In this document: one piece after another, positions 6,305 through 9,268 of the stretch | Position numbering within the stretch: position 1 is the stretch's first letter | Layout of the letters: each line of letters begins with the position of its first letter | Assembly: GCA_002325605.1 (NCBI GenBank) | Contig: DCSM01000059.1 | Location: 1-9,268, forward strand | Reading direction: 5' to 3' | From: Chloroflexaceae bacterium UBA1466 | GTDB lineage: Bacteria > Chloroflexota > Chloroflexia > Chloroflexales > Chloroflexaceae | Length of the DNA stretch: 9,268 nucleotides | The notes under the pieces: model-generated | Database searches by the model: none | The model's input: only the letters and a program-made list of their open reading frames with translations | What the model was told of the DNA's origin: nothing | Position numbers and translations under genes: made by a program

Positions 6305-9268
6305 TCAGGCTTGAATCCCCAAATCGGCCAGGAGAGTTGCGACGGCGGTGGCCAATTGCTGGTCGCGGCCCAGGCTGCCTTCGCCAAGCTGCTGCGCGAC
6401 TTCGACATCCACCGCCCGGCCTTTGCCTTCCAAGTTTTCGCCTTCGGGAGTCCGAATCGCATAAAGAGGAAGGCGGCAGAAAAGCCCATTGACCAGCGGC
6501 CAGTCTATGGTTCCAATCACTGCGCCAGCGGTAGATTGGCCCACAATTTTGCCCAGCCCTAAGCGCCGATACATCTCCGTGAAGATTTCAGCATTGCTGG
6601 CCGAACGTTCATTCGTGACCAAGACGGTGGGTTTATTGAGCGCCCGATTGCCCGAATAATGATAGGAATTAGTCGTTAGCCGATCTCGAAACCCGCTTAG
6701 AAGCACGCTACAGCGCGTCAAAACATCCATAATAAAAGTCGCAATATGGCCGCCTCTATTATAACGTATATCTAAGATTATGCCATCTTTACGATAATTT
6801 TCAGTATCCAAGTCAACCAGAAATTGCTGGTAGGCAGCGTAGCTCATATCTGCGACATGAACGTAGCCCAAGCGGTCAGCGCTGATTCGCTGGACATAAG
6901 CCTTATTAGCGGCTACCCAAGCGCGATAGCGTAAGCGACTATACGTATTACTGTCAATTGGTCGAATAGCCAGTTCACGCGGTTTGAGTTGAGTTTCGTC
7001 AGCTTCTGGGGTTTCATTCGCAATGAGCGGGGTTGGGGCAAGCCGCAACACCACGCGGCGGCCAGCGGTCCGTTGCAAACATTGATCCAAGTTGCTTTGG
7101 GGCGTGAGCGGATTGCCATTCACCGCCACGAGATATTCACCAAGCTTCGGCGGATCGGGCAGCAAAGCTACAGGGCTGTCAGGTACAAGCCCCGTGATCC
7201 GTAAAAAGCCTCGTTCGGCCTGCTCAACGGGGTCAAACAAAAGCCCTGTATAACCATCGTTAGTTTGACTTTGCCCCCCAGCCCCATAGTAATATGTGCC
7301 GAGATGAGAAGCGCGCAGTTCGCCGACCATTAGGTTGATCACCAAGCGCAAATCGTTTTTGGTCTGGGCTCCATCAATCAAGGGAATGAATTGTTCGCGC
7401 AACGCCTTCCAATCTTGCCCTTGAAAGGTAGGATCATAGAAAGTATCGCGTAATAAACGCCAAGCCTCATTGAAAACCTGGCTTTTATCTTGGTGGAAAT
7501 CCACCATAACCTCAGAACGGACTTGCAAATTGGTCGAATCGCTGGCCTGGGGGAATTTGCGAATCACGATCTGGCCATCTTCCAGGGCAAAAAACTTTTT
7601 GCCGTTTGGCACAAATTGAACGCAGTTCTTATCATCCCCACTCGATGTCAACTGGCGAAGCGGCTGATCGCGGCGCGGCTCATCGAGCGCCATCATCCAA
7701 ATGTTGACTTTGTCGGCTACGGTGGCTAAGAAGAGCAAATCGCGGCTATCGGGGCTAATTGTTTCGACGCTGGCATCCATCTGAATGGGCGTAAGAAAGC
7801 GCAAACGCCGCTCAATCCCTTCAAAAACAATTTCTACTGGCTCAACGGCTTGCTTAGGCTTCTTTTCCTCTTTCTCGACTTCAGACGGCCCTTTCTCCGC
7901 TGACTCGGTTGGCTCTTCAGCTTCCTCTTTGACCTCATTGGGCGGCTGATTGGGCGACGCAAGCGCTGTTTCAGGGGAAGAGGTCAGATTTTCAGGTTCT
8001 GGCTCATCTTTTTTGCCCCCATTTGACCCTCGTTTTTTGGCGGGACGGTCTTCAAAGAGCTTTTCAAATTCTGTTTCGCGCAGCAACGGCCTTGGCGGGC
8101 GCAAATCAACCCGCACAATCCGCGATTCTAGCCGATATTGGCCACTGGTAAAGACTAGAAACTCACCGTTGGGGGCCCAATGCAAGTCTCCCCCCATAAT
8201 GTTGCTTAAAAAAGTGATTTGCCGACTTTCTGTTTCATCTATGCTGTGAAGATAAACATTGCTAAAGAAACGGTGGTCATGCGAAATATAAGCCAGCCAG
8301 CGACTATCGGGCGACCAAGCCAGCCCATTGGAAAACAGAAAATTGCCCTGAGCTAGAGGACGCAGCGCATTGGTTTTCAAATCCAAAAGATAGATCGTTT
8401 CAAGGTTGCGAATAAACGCCAGCCACTGGCCGTCAGGCGAACATTTAGGCGACCATTTGGAAGCAAAGTCATTGGTCAAGCGGATTTCACTGCGCGTCGC
8501 AAAGTCATAACGATAAATCTCATCTTCACCGTGGCGGTCTGAGATGTAGAGCAGACTGCGACTGTCAGGTGTCCAGACAACGCTGTGTTCCCGCGACCCA
8601 ACAAGCTCCGTAAGCGCAAAAGAGTAGCCTTGCCGCTGTTCTTTATCGGTTTCTTTATCGGCGTAATCAACAAAAATCTTGCCTCTGGCGACAAAAGCTA
8701 CTTTTTCGCCATCGGGTGCAAGGTTTAATTCGCTAAAGCCCCTAGATCGGGTTTCAAAATAGACAGGAATCGCTTTAGTATCAGCCCGAATGTTGATTGG
8801 GATTGGCTTAACTTCTCCAGAAGAGAGATCAAGCTGCCAAATTTGCCAGTCATGTTCAAAGACAATTAGTTTCTTTTCGCGGGCAATGGCCGGCCAAAGC
8901 AAACGACCTTCAGAAAAATGCGTTATTTGCCGAGGCTCACTATTCTCAAAAGATTGAAACCATAAGTTTTCAACCCCTGTCTGATCAGAAACGAAGTAAA
9001 GCCCAGAACCATCGGGATCCCACATCGGCCAGCGATGAAAGCCCCGTGCTTGTTTGTCTGCGGCAAACAAACGACGAGGAGCCTTAATCAACGGGCAAGG
9101 GTCAGAAAGCGAGAATGAAGCAGTTTGTTCCTTGCTTCCTGGCTCTAAACTCGCAAGGTCGGCCAGCCAAAGATCACAGGGCGCAAAAGCATCAGGCCCT
9201 CGATTCCACCAGGCACGGTAGATGTTGTTGAAAGCCAATTGCTCCCCAGAGGGCGAAACCGTAACGTG
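6305..9268 (-). CDS. Tricorn protease homologue, family S41 core (5' end missing)
   Basis: The frame stays open through the right edge, so the N-terminus is missing; 987 residues are visible (numbering below starts at Leu 9236-9238). Beta-propeller repeats with SPDG/SPDS-type turns run from the edge to about residue 380 (for example WPMWDPDGSG, VVWTPDSR, LAWSPDSRWLAY). A charged low-complexity insertion follows (about 396-466, positions 7841-8053), then at least two more propeller-type repeats (to about 560). A helical C1-type segment leads to LRASHLG with S644 and H645. A PDZ-like region covers about 662-735. The C2-type core has YNRGG (826-830), NERSASNAEIF with probable nucleophile S881, and GENLEGKG with E937. 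These match the tricorn Ser-His/Ser/Glu tetrad. Tricorn enzymes are large cytoplasmic peptidases that cut peptides, classically downstream of the proteasome. The N882 after the nucleophile replaces the Asp common there. It heads a likely two-gene unit with the isomerase. Confidence 0.93.
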   Translation of the reverse strand, partial: HVTVSPSGEQLAFNNIYRAWWNRGPDAFAPCDLWLADLASLEPGSKEQTASFSLSDPCPLIKAPRRLFAADKQARGFHRWPMWDPDGSGLYFVSDQTGVENLWFQSFENSEPRQITHFSEGRLLWPAIAREKKLIVFEHDWQIWQLDLSSGEVKPIPINIRADTKAIPVYFETRSRGFSELNLAPDGEKVAFVARGKIFVDYADKETDKEQRQGYSFALTELVGSREHSVVWTPDSRSLLYISDRHGEDEIYRYDFATRSEIRLTNDFASKWSPKCSPDGQWLAFIRNLETIYLLDLKTNALRPLAQGNFLFSNGLAWSPDSRWLAYISHDHRFFSNVYLHSIDETESRQITFLSNIMGGDLHWAPNGEFLVFTSGQYRLESRIVRVDLRPPRPLLRETEFEKLFEDRPAKKRGSNGGKKDEPEPENLTSSPETALASPNQPPNEVKEEAEEPTESAEKGPSEVEKEEKKPKQAVEPVEIVFEGIERRLRFLTPIQMDASVETISPDSRDLLFLATVADKVNIWMMALDEPRRDQPLRQLTSSGDDKNCVQFVPNGKKFFALEDGQIVIRKFPQASDSTNLQVRSEVMVDFHQDKSQVFNEAWRLLRDTFYDPTFQGQDWKALREQFIPLIDGAQTKNDLRLVINLMVGELRASHLGTYYYGAGGQSQTNDGYTGLLFDPVEQAERGFLRITGLVPDSPVALLPDPPKLGEYLVAVNGNPLTPQSNLDQCLQRTAGRRVVLRLAPTPLIANETPEADETQLKPRELAIRPIDSNTYSRLRYRAWVAANKAYVQRISADRLGYVHVADMSYAAYQQFLVDLDTENYRKDGIILDIRYNRGGHIATFIMDVLTRCSVLLSGFRDRLTTNSYHYSGNRALNKPTVLVTNERSASNAEIFTEMYRRLGLGKIVGQSTAGAVIGTIDWPLVNGLFCRLPLYAIRTPEGENLEGKGRAVDVEVAQQLGEGSLGRDQQLATAVATLLADLGIQA

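Noticed and set aside
6250..6562. Short open frames on both strands over the tricorn 3' end and spacer
   Set aside because: They overlap the conserved C-terminal tricorn sequence in other frames and show no family features. The tricorn frame itself ends naturally at 6305-6307.
1..9268. A defence, toxin-antitoxin or other undescribed multigene system
   Set aside because: All four protein genes belong to recognisable families with non-defence roles, and no small unknown genes cluster with them. I found nothing to support such a system here.

Overview
The window looks like ordinary chromosomal DNA from a free-living bacterium, most likely a member of the Chloroflexota. The pointers are indirect: long extracellular proteins with Thr/Pro/Ser-rich spacers, a repeated aromatic-F-P-L motif at the C-terminus of the first protein that recalls the 'YLPL' tails of many Chloroflexota secreted proteins, a bacterial tricorn-type protease, and mid-range base composition. 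The assignment is an inference, with no rRNA or marker gene to confirm it.

Left part, plus strand. Positions 2-2953 hold the 3' end of a gene for a very large secreted or surface protein. Its visible part has seven Ig-like domains, two cadherin-like/Big-type domains, one PKD-like domain and a short tail with two YFPL motifs. A strong GC-rich hairpin follows the stop codon. Next come a near-consensus sigma70-type promoter and a complete tRNA-Thr(CGT) gene with an encoded CCA. A roughly 230-base AT-richer leader, with one weak promoter candidate and a small hairpin, precedes the next gene.

Middle. Positions 3377-5461 encode a protein with one N-terminal membrane anchor, a Ser/Thr/Pro-rich stalk of about 210 residues and a clan GH-A-like glycoside hydrolase domain. 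The stalk carries an 18-bp tandem repeat. The gene ends 3 bp from the end of the next one, which faces it.

Right part, minus strand. Positions 5465-6247 encode a hydroxypyruvate isomerase-like (Hyi) TIM-barrel protein with several altered metal-ligand positions. It lies 57 bp downstream of a tricorn protease homologue (6305 to beyond the right edge), and the two are probably co-transcribed. The tricorn fragment retains the beta-propeller repeats, the PDZ region and the Ser-His...Ser...Glu catalytic residues.

Functionally, the plus-strand genes concern the cell surface and polysaccharide handling, while the minus-strand pair concerns peptide turnover and small-molecule metabolism. No obvious pathway links the two halves. 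I see no mobile element, CRISPR array, toxin-antitoxin pair or defence module. The most interesting points are the Hyi ligand substitutions, the twin C-terminal YFPL motif, the G-run array on the template strand of the hydrolase stalk, and the ACG-decoding tRNA-Thr gene next to a Thr/ACG-rich gene.
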